64,000 nucleotides of DNA, taken from Bradyrhizobium ottawaense (GTDB taxonomy: Bacteria > Pseudomonadota > Alphaproteobacteria > Rhizobiales > Xanthobacteraceae). The translations under genes were made by a program, and so were the position numbers. The notes beneath the pieces were generated by a model, which was not told the origin of the DNA, did not search any database, and worked only from the letters and a program-made list of their open reading frames with translations. Location of the stretch: assembly GCF_900099825.1 (NCBI RefSeq), contig NZ_LT629693.1, forward strand, positions 4,413,001-4,477,000. Direction: 5' to 3'. Positions 25,226 to 33,893 of the stretch are shown piece by piece. Position 1 is the first letter of the stretch, and the number at the start of each line of letters is the position of its first letter.

Positions 25226-26146
25226 CTACGTCCCGCGCCGCGGTTGTTTCGCCGACACCTTGGCGAAGCCGGCCTTCATCTGGCTGACCGTATCAATGAA
25301 GGCCTTGATGATCGGGGAGTGCGCGCGATCCTTGTGATAGGCGACGCTGTATTGCGTCTTGATGGCGCGGCCCTGGATTTCCAGTGCGCGCAGGTTCGGG
25401 TGCGGAACGAATTCAAAATCGGCGACCACACTGATGCCGAGGCCCCGCTCGACCGCCTTCCACACACCCTCCCGGCTCTCGATCTCGAACACCGGATTGA
25501 TCGTCAGCCCCTCGCGCTGGATCGCCGCCTCGAACGCGCGTCGCGTGGTTGAACCGCGCTCGCGCAACACGAAGCGCTGATCCGCAAGCTCGTGCAGCTT
25601 GACGGATTTTCGATGGAACCACGGATGATCTCCATTGACGAAGACGACCACGCGGTGGGTTCGATAGGGGATCATCACGACGCGCGGGTCATCAGGGACT
25701 TCCGCGAGAATGGCGACCTCGGCTTCGAAGTCGGTGATGTGGCGAAGCGTGCGTTCGGAATTCCCGAGCAGCGTCGAAATTTGCACACCGGGATGATCGC
25801 GGTTGAAGGCCGCCAGAATCTCCGTGGCGTGAAACGGGCCCACGGTGGCGAGGCGGAGGTGGCCTTTTGTCGACTGGCCATGCGCGTCCAGCAGCTCGTG
25901 GGCCTCGTCGCAAAATTTCATGATGCCGCGCGTTATTTCAAACAACGCGGCGCCGGTCTTCGTCAGTTCGACCGTTCTCGATTTGCGGATCAGAAGTTCG
26001 ACGCCGTAACTCTCCTCGAGTTCCTTGACCTGAATGGTCAGGGTCGGCTGGCCCACGTTCAGGACGCGCGAGGCCGCGGTAAAACCGCCGTGCTCGGCGA
26101 CCGCGTGGAAAGCCCGGATTCGGCTGAACACTATTGACATAATCAA
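25226..26146 (-). CDS. LysR-family regulator of the phosphonate catabolic cluster
   Basis: About 306 residues. An N-terminal wHTH (FHAVAEHGGFTAASRVLNVG, then QPTLTIQVKELEE) is followed by a periplasmic-binding-like co-inducer domain. Two starts are possible: TTG 26146, which has GAGGAG five bases upstream, or ATG 26140, whose spacing to the same GAGGAG is 11. It is transcribed divergently from the phosphonate genes across only 72 bp, the normal arrangement for a LysR activator of the adjacent operon. The inducer is likely a pathway phosphonate, by inference. Confidence 0.88.
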   Translation of the reverse strand: MIMSIVFSRIRAFHAVAEHGGFTAASRVLNVGQPTLTIQVKELEESYGVELLIRKSRTVELTKTGAALFEITRGIMKFCDEAHELLDAHGQSTKGHLRLATVGPFHATEILAAFNRDHPGVQISTLLGNSERTLRHITDFEAEVAILAEVPDDPRVVMIPYRTHRVVVFVNGDHPWFHRKSVKLHELADQRFVLRERGSTTRRAFEAAIQREGLTINPVFEIESREGVWKAVERGLGISVVADFEFVPHPNLRALEIQGRAIKTQYSVAYHKDRAHSPIIKAFIDTVSQMKAGFAKVSAKQPRRGT

Positions 26147-26149
26147 TAG
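26131..26149. promoter_or_regulatory. Inverted repeat in the LysR/phn divergent promoter (candidate LysR box)
   Basis: CTATTGACATAATCAATAG is a perfect 7-bp inverted repeat with a 5-bp spacer and fits the T-N11-A rule. It overlaps the start region of the LysR gene, as expected for autoregulation, and lies about 70 bp upstream of the alcohol dehydrogenase start. Confidence 0.55.
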
Positions 26150-26218
26150 TTCTCCTCGGAATTATGAATTTGTCAATAACAGGCCGCTGCCTACCATCGC
26201 TCGAAAGGGAGTAGCGCG

Positions 26219-27349
26219 ATGGTGTGGAAATACGGAAACCCGGTCCAGATCGAATTCGGCGTCGACAGTTTCAACAGACTGTCCGAGCTGATCGGAAACC
26301 GACGATATGCTCTGGTTACCTACGGCGAGTCGTTTTTCGACGAGCTTGCGAGCCGGTTGAAAGAGACCGCCGGCGCAGCCGTTCTCATCGTCAACGACGT
26401 GGCGCCGAATCCCGATTACCGCTTGCTGGCTGAGCAAACCGGCCGCTTCGCGAAGCTGGAGCGGCAGCCGGACGTGATCGTCGCGCTCGGCGGCGGCTCC
26501 GTTATCGACTCGGCCAAGGTATTCGCAGCGGCCGGAGGCGACTTCGGAAAGATCAGGACTTTTCTGGAAAGCCAACAGGGTGCCGATCTGCTCTCGGCTA
26601 CTCCCATCATCGCCGTCCCGACGACGGCAGGCACCGGCAGCGAAGTGACCTGCTGGGGTACCGTCTGGGACGAGGCCAGGGGCAAGAAATATTCCCTCGC
26701 TCGGCCGAACCTCTATCCGACTCACGCCGTGGTCGATCCGCGCCTGATGCTGGGCAAGCCGCAGTTGCTGACGATCAGCACCGGGCTCGATGCGTTATCG
26801 CACGCGCTGGAAAGCCTGTGGAACGTCAACAACAATCCGGTGTCTGCCAATCACGCCGTTTCCGCTGCCCGCAATATCCTGGATGTGCTGCCGAAGCTCG
26901 TGAAGGATCTCGGCAATATTGAATTGCGCAGCCGGATGGCGATGGCCGCCTTGTTCGCAGGTCTGGCATTCTCGAACACCAAAACCGCGATTGCTCATTC
27001 GTTGTCCTACCCGATCACGCTGCGGCACGGCGTGCAGCACGGAATCGCGTGTTCGTTCTCGCTGCCGATGGTGCTGCGCAGCGTCCAGGGCGTCGGCGGC
27101 ATCTGCGAAGACAGCCTGAAGCAGATCTTCGGTGCCGACCTGATGCGCGGGGCCGACGAACTGGAAGATTTCCTCGGGCGACTCGGAATCTCCAGCAACC
27201 CCGCAGCGTACAAGATCGACCACCGCGAATGGCGCCTCCTGATCGAAGATTCGCTGCAGGGTGAACGCGGAAGAAACTTCCTCGGCTCGGGCGAACAGTT
27301 GATCGAGGCGTCGCAAATGCTGCGGCTGCCGACAACCAGGACTGCATAA
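26219..27349 (+). CDS. Iron-containing alcohol dehydrogenase, probable phosphonoacetaldehyde/2-hydroxyethylphosphonate dehydrogenase
   Basis: 376 residues from ATG 26219, with AAAGGGAG upstream. Group III metal-dependent alcohol dehydrogenase: NAD-binding GGGSVIDSAK (about residues 90-99), the glycine-rich TTAGTGSEVT, and metal ligands in STGLDALSHALE (Asp and His) plus the two His of AIAHSLSYP and RHGVQHG. Known relatives such as PhpC interconvert phosphonoacetaldehyde and 2-hydroxyethylphosphonate. It is the first gene of an operon with PhnA and PhnY, so here it most plausibly oxidises 2-hydroxyethylphosphonate to phosphonoacetaldehyde. That direction is inference from context; reduction to dispose of the aldehyde is the alternative. 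Confidence 0.8.
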   Translation: MVWKYGNPVQIEFGVDSFNRLSELIGNRRYALVTYGESFFDELASRLKETAGAAVLIVNDVAPNPDYRLLAEQTGRFAKLERQPDVIVALGGGSVIDSAKVFAAAGGDFGKIRTFLESQQGADLLSATPIIAVPTTAGTGSEVTCWGTVWDEARGKKYSLARPNLYPTHAVVDPRLMLGKPQLLTISTGLDALSHALESLWNVNNNPVSANHAVSAARNILDVLPKLVKDLGNIELRSRMAMAALFAGLAFSNTKTAIAHSLSYPITLRHGVQHGIACSFSLPMVLRSVQGVGGICEDSLKQIFGADLMRGADELEDFLGRLGISSNPAAYKIDHREWRLLIEDSLQGERGRNFLGSGEQLIEASQMLRLPTTRTA

Positions 27350-27413
27350 GGACAAGCCGCCGGAAGGTGCAGACGCGAAACGTCCGCACCCTGGCGTGAC
27401 AGGGAGAATGATC

Positions 27414-28658
27414 ATGAAGACCAATGGGAAGACTATCGTCGTCAATGGCCGCGGCTACAATCCGCCGCAACGGCCGACCGTCGTCATCTGCCTTGATGGA
27501 TCCGAGCCCGGATATATCGAGAAGGCGATCGAAGCCGGCGTCGCACCGACCTTTGCGCGGTTCATGAAAGACGGCGCGCACGTTCACGCCAACAGCGTGA
27601 TCCCGAGTTTTACCAATCCGAACAATCTGTCGATCATCACCGGCCGGCCGCCCTCGGTCCACGGGATCGCCGGCAATTTCTTCTACGACGCCGCCAACGG
27701 CGTCGAAGTGATGATGAACGACCCGAAGTTTCTGCGCGCGCCGACCATCCTCTCCGGCGTTCACGATGCCGGCTTCAAGGTCGCAGCCATTACCGCCAAG
27801 GACAAGTTGCGTACGCTGCTGTCGCACGGGCTGGATTATTCGACCGGACGCGCCTTCGCCTTCTCGTCCGAAAAGGCCGACCAGGCAACGATGAAGGACA
27901 ACGGGATAGATGATGTTCTCGCATTCGTCGGCTTGCCGCTTCCCGAAGTCTATTCTGCCGATTTGTCGGAGTTCGTATTCGCGGCCGGGGTCAAGCTGGT
28001 CGAGCGCTATCGTCCCGACCTGATGTACCTGTCGACGACGGATTACATCCAGCACAAGGTTGGTCCGGGCACGAAGATCGCCAACGACTTCTACGGCATG
28101 ATCGATGGCTATCTGGCGCAACTAGATGCGCTGGGCTGCAATATCGTCGCCACCGCCGATCATGGCATGAATGACAAGTTCATCCCCGGCGGCCAGCCGG
28201 ACGTGCTGTATCTCCAGGATCTGTTCGACGACTGGATGGGGCAAGGGAAGGCGCGCGTGATCCTGCCGATCACCGATCCCTATGTGGCGCATCACGGCTC
28301 GCTGGGCTCGTTTGCAACGATCTATACCCCTGCCGGCAGCGACGTCGATGCGCTCATCGCCCGGCTGAAGGACACGCCCGGCGTCGAACTGGCGGTGACC
28401 CGCAAGGCCGCCTGCGATCGTTTCGAACTTCCCGCCGACCGCGTCGGCGACATCGTCGTCATCTCGTCGCGGCACAAGGTGCTGGGAACGAGCCGGGATC
28501 GCCACGACCTGTCGGGGCTGACCGAACCGCTGAGGTCGCATGGCGGGATCACGGAGGAGCGCGTTCCGCTGATTGCAAACGGCAAGATCGTCATTCCCCC
28601 CGGTCACGTCCTGCGAAATTTCGATGTCTTCGACGTGGCCCTCAATCGCATTCAGTGA
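27414..28658 (+). CDS. phnA: Phosphonoacetate hydrolase
   Basis: 414 residues from ATG 27414, seven bases after GGGAG; the ATG at 27408 is too close to it. Alkaline-phosphatase-superfamily zinc enzyme cleaving the C-P bond of phosphonoacetate to acetate and phosphate. Visible active-site elements are VVICLDGSEP (metal Asp), PSFTNPNNLSIITG (Thr nucleophile), YLSTTDYIQHK (Asp and His), ATADHGMND (Asp-His) and RSHGGITEERVPL (final His). All expected ligands appear present and the length matches rhizobial PhnA. It sits 64 bp after the alcohol dehydrogenase gene and 27 bp before phnY. Confidence 0.95.
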   Translation: MKTNGKTIVVNGRGYNPPQRPTVVICLDGSEPGYIEKAIEAGVAPTFARFMKDGAHVHANSVIPSFTNPNNLSIITGRPPSVHGIAGNFFYDAANGVEVMMNDPKFLRAPTILSGVHDAGFKVAAITAKDKLRTLLSHGLDYSTGRAFAFSSEKADQATMKDNGIDDVLAFVGLPLPEVYSADLSEFVFAAGVKLVERYRPDLMYLSTTDYIQHKVGPGTKIANDFYGMIDGYLAQLDALGCNIVATADHGMNDKFIPGGQPDVLYLQDLFDDWMGQGKARVILPITDPYVAHHGSLGSFATIYTPAGSDVDALIARLKDTPGVELAVTRKAACDRFELPADRVGDIVVISSRHKVLGTSRDRHDLSGLTEPLRSHGGITEERVPLIANGKIVIPPGHVLRNFDVFDVALNRIQ

Positions 28659-28685
28659 CCGGCGGCAGTCCGACAGGAGCGTTCC

Positions 28686-30134
28686 ATGAATATGCAAGCT
28701 CAAGCCGTCCGTCACGAGAAGATGCGGATCGCAGGTGCGCTCGTCGATACCGACGAACGCGTCAACGTGGTCAATCCCTATACCAATAAGGTGATCGGAA
28801 CGGTGCCGGCCGCGCGCCCCGAGCATGTGCGCGACGCCTTCGCCAGGGCAAAGGCCTTCAAGTCCAAGCTCACGCGCTATGAGCGTCAGCAAATTCTGCT
28901 CAGGACCGCGGACATTCTGGCAAGCCGCAAGGAAGAATTCGCGCGGTTGATTACGGCAGAATCCGGTCTGTGCTGGAAGGATTCGCTCTACGAAGCCGGC
29001 CGTGCCTACGACGTGTATTCGTTCGCGGGCCAGTTGACCATCAAGGACGATAGCGAGGTGTTTTCCTGCGATATCAGCCCGCAGGGCAAGTCGCGCAAGA
29101 TCTTCACCATGCGTACGCCGTTGCTGGGGGTGATCTCGGCGATAACGCCCTTCAATCATCCGCTGAACATGGTGAGCCACAAGATCGCGCCGGCGATCGC
29201 GACCAACAACCGGATCATCTTGAAGCCGACGGAACTGACGCCGCTCACCGCGCTTGCTTTGGCCGACGTGCTCTACGAAGCCGGGTTGCCGCCGGAAATG
29301 CTCTCGATCGTCACCGGAAATCCCCATTCGATGGGGGATGCCATGATTACCGATCCCGATGCAGATCTCGTCACCTTCACCGGCTCGGTCCGCGTCGGCA
29401 AGCACATCGCTGCGAATGCCGGCTACAAGCGGCTGGTTCTCGAACTCGGCGGCAACGATCCGCTGATCGTCATGGAGGATGCCGACCTCGAGAAAGCGGC
29501 GGAGCTTGCGGTTCTGGGGGCGACCAAAAATTCAGGCCAGCGCTGCACCGCTGTCAAGCGCATCCTTTGCGTGGAAGCTGTCGCCGACGAGTTCGCCGAG
29601 CTCGTGCTCAAGCGAGCCAGGAAACTGAAGTGCGGGGATCCGATGGATCCTTCGGTGGATGTTGGAACGGTTATCCATGAAGGGGCGGCGAAGGAGTTCG
29701 AGCGCCGGGTCGGGGACGCCGTGAAGGACGGCGCTCACCTGCTTCACGGAAACGATCGTCAAGGAGCGCTGTACCCGCCCACCGTCGTCGATCATGTCCC
29801 GTACACGTCCGAGCTGGTGCTGCAGGAAACGTTCGGTCCCGTGATTCCAATCATCCGGGTGCCCAACGACATCGAGAGCGTGATCAGGATTTCCAACTCG
29901 ACCGCCTTCGGTCTGTCGTCGGGCGTTTGCACCAACCGTCTCGATTACATCACGCGTTTCGTCAACGAACTCGACGTCGGCACCGTGAATGTCTGGGAAG
30001 TTCCGGGCTATCGCATCGAGATGTCGCCGTTCGGAGGCATCAAGGACTCCGGGCTTGGCTACAAGGAAGGCGTGCAGGAGGCGATGAAGAGCTTCACGAA
30101 CGTGAAGACGTACTCGCTTCCGTGGTCGACGTAG
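28686..30134 (+). CDS. phnY: Phosphonoacetaldehyde dehydrogenase
   Basis: 482 residues from ATG 28686, preceded by AGGAGCGTTCC. NAD-dependent aldehyde dehydrogenase superfamily: [18 protein letters not shown] (cofactor and active-site Asn region), [21 protein letters not shown] (general-base Glu) and [10 protein letters not shown] (catalytic Cys near residue 290), then [15 protein letters not shown] near the C-terminus. With PhnA directly upstream, oxidation of phosphonoacetaldehyde to phosphonoacetate is the expected reaction, as in Sinorhizobium. No phnW transaminase gene is present in the window. Confidence 0.93.
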   Translation: MNMQAQAVRHEKMRIAGALVDTDERVNVVNPYTNKVIGTVPAARPEHVRDAFARAKAFKSKLTRYERQQILLRTADILASRKEEFARLITAESGLCWKDSLYEAGRAYDVYSFAGQLTIKDDSEVFSCDISPQGKSRKIFTMRTPLLGVISAITPFNHPLNMVSHKIAPAIATNNRIILKPTELTPLTALALADVLYEAGLPPEMLSIVTGNPHSMGDAMITDPDADLVTFTGSVRVGKHIAANAGYKRLVLELGGNDPLIVMEDADLEKAAELAVLGATKNSGQRCTAVKRILCVEAVADEFAELVLKRARKLKCGDPMDPSVDVGTVIHEGAAKEFERRVGDAVKDGAHLLHGNDRQGALYPPTVVDHVPYTSELVLQETFGPVIPIIRVPNDIESVIRISNSTAFGLSSGVCTNRLDYITRFVNELDVGTVNVWEVPGYRIEMSPFGGIKDSGLGYKEGVQEAMKSFTNVKTYSLPWST

Positions 30135-30149
30135 CCGTCGAGGCCCGTC

Positions 30150-30167
30150 GGGCGGTCGTGCCCGCCC
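30150..30167 (+). terminator. Short GC-rich hairpin after phnY
   Basis: GGGCGG, 6-nt loop, CCGCCC, 16 bp after the phnY stop and 74 bp before the transporter gene. There is no T-run, so at most it is a partial terminator or mRNA stabiliser. Confidence 0.4.
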
Positions 30168-30240
30168 ATTCAACTACGTCAATCGGAATCGGCCCGGAAG
30201 AAGGCCGACCGGCATCGAAGTCAAAAACAGGGAGGTTGAA

Positions 30241-31548
30241 ATGTCTGTGATGCAAAGTCCGGCGATGGGGTCCGTCGGTATCGTGAATCCCGAGCTAGCC
30301 ACCAGTTTTCGACGCGCGCAATGGCGAATGCTGCTGGCCGCGATGTTCTGCTACCTGTTCTTTTATACGGGCCGGCAGACCTTCGGTTTTGCCATCCCTG
30401 GAATTCAGGCCGAGTTTGGCGTCAGCAAAGCCGCGTTGGGCTGGGCCAGCGCCGCGCTCTTGTGGTGTTACGCCATCGGTCAGGCCATCAACGGCAACCT
30501 TGGTGACAAGCTCGGCGGCCGGCGCGTGATGAGCGCAGGCGCGATCCTGTCGTTCATCATGAACTGGGCGACCAGCCTGTCCACCGGCATCGTCAGCCTG
30601 TCGGTGTTCTGGGGCATCAACGGATATTTTCAGTCGATGGGATGGGCGCCGGGTAGCCGGCTGTTGTCCAACTGGTGGGGGCGTCACGAGCGCGGAACGG
30701 TTTACGGGCTCTATACATTCGCCGCCGGACTGGCCTCAGTGCTGTCGTTCGTAACGTCTCTGATCGTTGTAGGCTACTTCCAGCTCGACTGGCGCTGGAT
30801 ATTCAGAATTCCAGTCCTGCTTCTGCTGATCGGCGGGATCGCATTCTATCTGATCGCCCGCGAGAAACCGGAAGATATGGGCTTCGCATCGCCTCACGAT
30901 GATACGGTTGACGATGGCCCGACATCGGCTGTCGCCGATAGCGAAAGCTCGTTTGCCAGGTACAAGGCGGTGTTGTCGAACTGGCGGCTCCTCGTCGCGG
31001 GTCTTGCGATCGGATTCCAGAATGCCGCCAGATACGGTCTCCTGGTGTGGGTGCCCGTGCATTTTCTCGGTGCCAACTGGACCAAGGCGGATGCGGCGGC
31101 GGCCATCGATCCCCGCTGGATCAGCATTGCACTGCCGGTCGGCATGGCGTTTGGCGCATTTTCCAACGGCTGGGTTTCCGACAAGCTGTTCAACTCGCGC
31201 CGCTCGTCCGCGATCGTGCTCTACATGGTGCTGGCGGCGATCACGTCGCTGTACATGTACACCATTCCGACCACGGCCGTTTACCAGGGAATGGTCGTAT
31301 TGTTCCTGTGCGGCTTCTTCGTCTACGGCCCGCAATCGTCGTTCTGGGCGCTGTGTCCCGATCTGGTCGGCCACAAGCGGGCGGGCACGGCGACCGGCGT
31401 CATGAACTTCTGCGCCTACCTGTTCGCCGGTTTGGGTGAACCGATCATCGGGCATTTCATGGATGGCCATCCGACGTCGGTCGTGTTCCTGGTCGTCTCG
31501 GCATGTGCCATCGCCAGCGCAGCCGTCGCAAGCTTCATTCGCCGATAA
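30241..31548 (+). CDS. Organophosphate:phosphate antiporter-family MFS transporter
   Basis: 435 residues from ATG 30241, with GGGAGG upstream. Twelve predicted membrane helices with strong OPA-family (GlpT/UhpT/PgtP) features: CYLFFYTGRQTFGFAIPGIQ, the GNLGDKLGGRRVM loop, and GINGYFQSMGWAPGSRLLSNWWGRHERG (quoted only for its QSMGWAP core). OPA carriers exchange phosphorylated compounds for phosphate. As last gene of the alcohol dehydrogenase-phnA-phnY operon it is the best candidate for phosphonate uptake, replacing the PhnCDE-type ABC systems used elsewhere. A terminator follows. Confidence 0.88.
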   Translation: MSVMQSPAMGSVGIVNPELATSFRRAQWRMLLAAMFCYLFFYTGRQTFGFAIPGIQAEFGVSKAALGWASAALLWCYAIGQAINGNLGDKLGGRRVMSAGAILSFIMNWATSLSTGIVSLSVFWGINGYFQSMGWAPGSRLLSNWWGRHERGTVYGLYTFAAGLASVLSFVTSLIVVGYFQLDWRWIFRIPVLLLLIGGIAFYLIAREKPEDMGFASPHDDTVDDGPTSAVADSESSFARYKAVLSNWRLLVAGLAIGFQNAARYGLLVWVPVHFLGANWTKADAAAAIDPRWISIALPVGMAFGAFSNGWVSDKLFNSRRSSAIVLYMVLAAITSLYMYTIPTTAVYQGMVVLFLCGFFVYGPQSSFWALCPDLVGHKRAGTATGVMNFCAYLFAGLGEPIIGHFMDGHPTSVVFLVVSACAIASAAVASFIRR

Positions 31549-31559
31549 CGCCTTGCCTG

Positions 31560-31597
31560 CACCGCTCCCTCGTCACGTGCGAGGGAGCGGTGTTTCG
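31560..31597 (+). terminator. Rho-independent-like terminator of the phosphonate operon
   Basis: A perfect 13-bp stem CACCGCTCCCTCG / CGAGGGAGCGGTG with a 7-nt loop (tcacgtg), followed by tttcg, 11 bp after the transporter stop. It is the strongest terminator-like structure seen in the window. Confidence 0.75.
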
Positions 31598-31655
31598 TAA
31601 AGCGGTAACCGCATGGGCGCCGTCCCGGCTACCTCCGCGTCCCGCACCGTCCCGA

Positions 31656-31934
31656 CTAGTTGCGAAAATCGAGGCTGCGCAGAATGATGCCGGGCGGCGC
31701 GCCCTCGAACTCCCGCGCCTCGAATTTGCGCGACGCGCATTGTTCGATCCGGTCGCGCAACCGCAGGAATTGCGCGTCGCGCTGATCCGGCTTTGCCTTC
31801 ACGCCGCGCTCGAGGTCGTCCATCGCCGAACTGCTGATGGCGCAGGATATTTCCGCGCCGCCATCCATCATCGAAAACAGCATCACCATCCGGTTGTGCT
31901 CGAAGCCTTTGACGCTGCCGCGCTCCAGTGTCAT
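31656..31934 (-). CDS. DUF1488-like small protein
   Basis: 92 residues from ATG 31934, beginning MTLERGSVKGFEHNRMVMLF. The pattern of a short N-terminal strand, MMDGGAEISCAISSSAMDDL and a helical, charged C-terminus with LRDRIEQCASRKFE resembles the DUF1488 family common in alphaproteobacteria; the function is unknown. Its ATG overlaps the stop of the preceding 63-residue gene by 4 bp, so the two are translationally coupled. Confidence 0.7.
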   Translation of the reverse strand: MTLERGSVKGFEHNRMVMLFSMMDGGAEISCAISSSAMDDLERGVKAKPDQRDAQFLRLRDRIEQCASRKFEAREFEGAPPGIILRSLDFRN

Positions 31935-32122
31935 CGGCGAACTCCGGGTCTGGCCTTCACCACCGGCGGATTGATTTCGTCGATCCGGCGCAGGCAGTCG
32001 GCTTCGGAATCGTGCGGGCCCGAGACGAAGGTTCCGCTGACCTTGGTCGAATACCAGCCGGATACCACCCCGAGGCGAAGCGATTCTTCGGTCTTGACGT
32101 GACGCGGCGAGAGATTTTGCAT
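31931..32122 (-). CDS. Small conserved-looking hypothetical protein (63 residues)
   Basis: MQNLSPRHVKTEESLRLGVV, then GWYSTKVSGTFVSGPHDSEA and a short DCLRRIDEIN helix. No membrane segment or signal is seen. It overlaps the DUF1488-like gene by 4 bp. I recognise it only as a type of short ORF often paired with such genes in rhizobia. Its reality rests mainly on the coupled start/stop. Confidence 0.55.
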   Translation of the reverse strand: MQNLSPRHVKTEESLRLGVVSGWYSTKVSGTFVSGPHDSEADCLRRIDEINPPVVKARPGVRR

Positions 32123-32222
32123 GGAATGCTTTCATTGCGCGTTCGCGGCTTTGTCGAACGCAGGGGGTGATGTTTTCGGTTTCTACGGACGTATGGTTTT
32201 CAAAAGACGTGTGTTGGTCTGG

Positions 32223-32519
32223 TCAGTTCTCACCGGAGAGCCGGACAAAATCCGCCAGCACCGCCGCAACCAGGTCGCGATGATGGGCGTCGGTGGGCGG
32301 AAGCTGAGCCGCGTATAAATTCAGCACGTAGCGCGCCTTAGCCGCGGCTTCGATCCACGAAGCCGCCGGCGCGGCCAGCAACTGGATTTCGACGACGCCC
32401 TGATGGTCGCGCAGCAGCTTCGCCTTGGTCTCGACGTCGGTGAGGATGCGGCGGATATCGGTCGCCTTCTGGGCGGCCATGCCGCGATGCTTGTCGAGTT
32501 CGATCGGGGTGTCATTCAT
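32223..32519 (-). CDS. Hypothetical helical protein (98 residues)
   Basis: Starts at MNDTPIELDKHRGMAAQ (ATG 32519; a start at 32528 is possible) and consists mostly of predicted helices (ATDIRRILTDVETKAKLLRD, EIQLLAAPAASWIEAAAK). There is no signal peptide. It overlaps the end of the upstream hypothetical gene by 8 bp, suggesting one two-gene operon. Family and function not recognised. Confidence 0.6.
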   Translation of the reverse strand: MNDTPIELDKHRGMAAQKATDIRRILTDVETKAKLLRDHQGVVEIQLLAAPAASWIEAAAKARYVLNLYAAQLPPTDAHHRDLVAAVLADFVRLSGEN

Positions 32520-32781
32520 GCGCCGCACCCGCGTCTTCGCGTTGCGCGTCCGACAGATCGACCGAACCGATCGAGATCATTTCCATCGAGGGTGTCCGCG
32601 GTGCCGCCCCGGGCACCATGATCATGGTGGCGACGCGCCGGAAGCTCGCGAATGACAGGCCCTCGATCATCTCCTCGTCGGTGATGACTTCATAGGCGCC
32701 CGGCGCCAGCAGGCGATCGATACCCTTGATCCGGAACGGGTGTTTGAAATGAACGGTCTCGCGGCGCGAGCGCGTGGTCAT
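32512..32781 (-). CDS. Hypothetical protein (89 residues)
   Basis: MTTRSRRETVHFKHPFRIKG, then IDRLLAPGAYEVITDEEMIE, FASFRRVATMIMVP and an acidic tail. The N-terminal half looks like a small beta domain (PFRIKGIDRLLAPGAYEV), and the same layout occurs in many uncharacterised rhizobial proteins. It is first of a two-gene minus-strand unit with the 98-residue helical protein. No enzymatic motif is seen. Confidence 0.6.
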   Translation of the reverse strand: MTTRSRRETVHFKHPFRIKGIDRLLAPGAYEVITDEEMIEGLSFASFRRVATMIMVPGAAPRTPSMEMISIGSVDLSDAQREDAGAAHE

Positions 32782-32983
32782 TTAGAGTGACCAGCGTTTT
32801 CGCGCGCGGGGGCGCCAACAGGTTTGGACATAAGTTCACTGTGCGCGCTTTCGTGGCAATTAGCTATTGCTTTCTCGGGCAAGCGCGTATTCTGCCAAAT
32901 AAGGCAGCCCGGATCCGCAGCCGTGGCTTGATATCCGGCGGCTTCGTAGCCATCTCGAATGTTTGGCCGGGAAGGTATTTCGA

Positions 32984-33790
32984 ATGAAGCTCCGCGTCGG
33001 ATTCGAAATGAACTATGAGTTCCCGCAACCGACGCCGATGATCATGGTTTTGGGGACGCATTTCACGCGCGCGTCCGACGTCATCGTGCCCGACTACCTC
33101 ACCACCACGCCTTCGGTGCCGATCACGCCGTATCGCGACATGTTCGGCAACTGGTGCAGCCGTATCGTGGCGCCGGCCGGAGCGATGCGCTTGGCCGCCG
33201 ACGGCATCGTCCGTGACAGCGGCCAGCCCGATACCGTGGTGACCTCGGCCATTCAGCACACGGTCGAAGACCTGCCGCCGGACACGCTGGTTTATCTCCT
33301 TGGCAGCCGTTACTGCGAAACCGACCGGCTGTCGGAAACCGCCTGGCAATTGTTCCAGAACACGCCGCCGGGCTGGGCGCGGGTGCAGGCGATCTGCGAT
33401 TTCGTTCACCGCCATATCGCGTTCGGCTACGAGCACGCGCGCGCCACCAAGACGGCGTGGGAAGTCTACAATGAACGCAAGGGCGTCTGCCGCGACTACG
33501 CCCATCTGGCCATCGCCTTCTGCCGCTGCATGAACATCCCGGCGCGCTATTGCACCGGCTATCTCAGCGACATCGGCACGCCAAAACCCTGGGCGGTCGG
33601 CGACTTCGCCGGCTGGTTCGAGGCCTATATCGGCGGCCGCTGGCAGATGTTCGATCCGCGCAACAACGTGCCGCGGATCGGCCGCGTGCTGATCGCGCAG
33701 GGTCGCGACGCCTCGGATGTTCCGATCACCCAGACGTTCGGGCCGAACACGCTGGTCAGCTTCAAGGTGTGGACCGACGAAACGGCGTGA
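32984..33790 (+). CDS. Transglutaminase-like (cysteine protease-fold) protein
   Basis: 268 residues from ATG 32984, preceded by GGGAAGG. The N-terminal half is a beta domain; the transglutaminase core follows: ICDFVHRHIAFGYEHARATKTAWEV, the catalytic Cys in ERKGVCRDYAHLAIAFCR, ARYCTGYL, and DFAGWFEAYIGGRWQMFDPRNN (shown for its D-F-A-G-W-F-E core). The expected His of the DFHAWFE-type motif reads Ala here, so the Cys-His-Asp triad looks incomplete, although Cys and the C-terminal Asp are kept. It may bind rather than cleave or crosslink proteins. The next gene starts about 100 bp downstream on the same strand. Confidence 0.82.
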   Translation: MKLRVGFEMNYEFPQPTPMIMVLGTHFTRASDVIVPDYLTTTPSVPITPYRDMFGNWCSRIVAPAGAMRLAADGIVRDSGQPDTVVTSAIQHTVEDLPPDTLVYLLGSRYCETDRLSETAWQLFQNTPPGWARVQAICDFVHRHIAFGYEHARATKTAWEVYNERKGVCRDYAHLAIAFCRCMNIPARYCTGYLSDIGTPKPWAVGDFAGWFEAYIGGRWQMFDPRNNVPRIGRVLIAQGRDASDVPITQTFGPNTLVSFKVWTDETA

Positions 33791-33893
33791 ACGGCGCCGC
33801 GCCGGCGCGCGGCCATTTTCCCGCCGGGGTGTCGCTTTGCGCTGCCGGTGACGGGTGCTATCAAGCGTCCCGTCGTCGCGCGCAGGAGACCCC

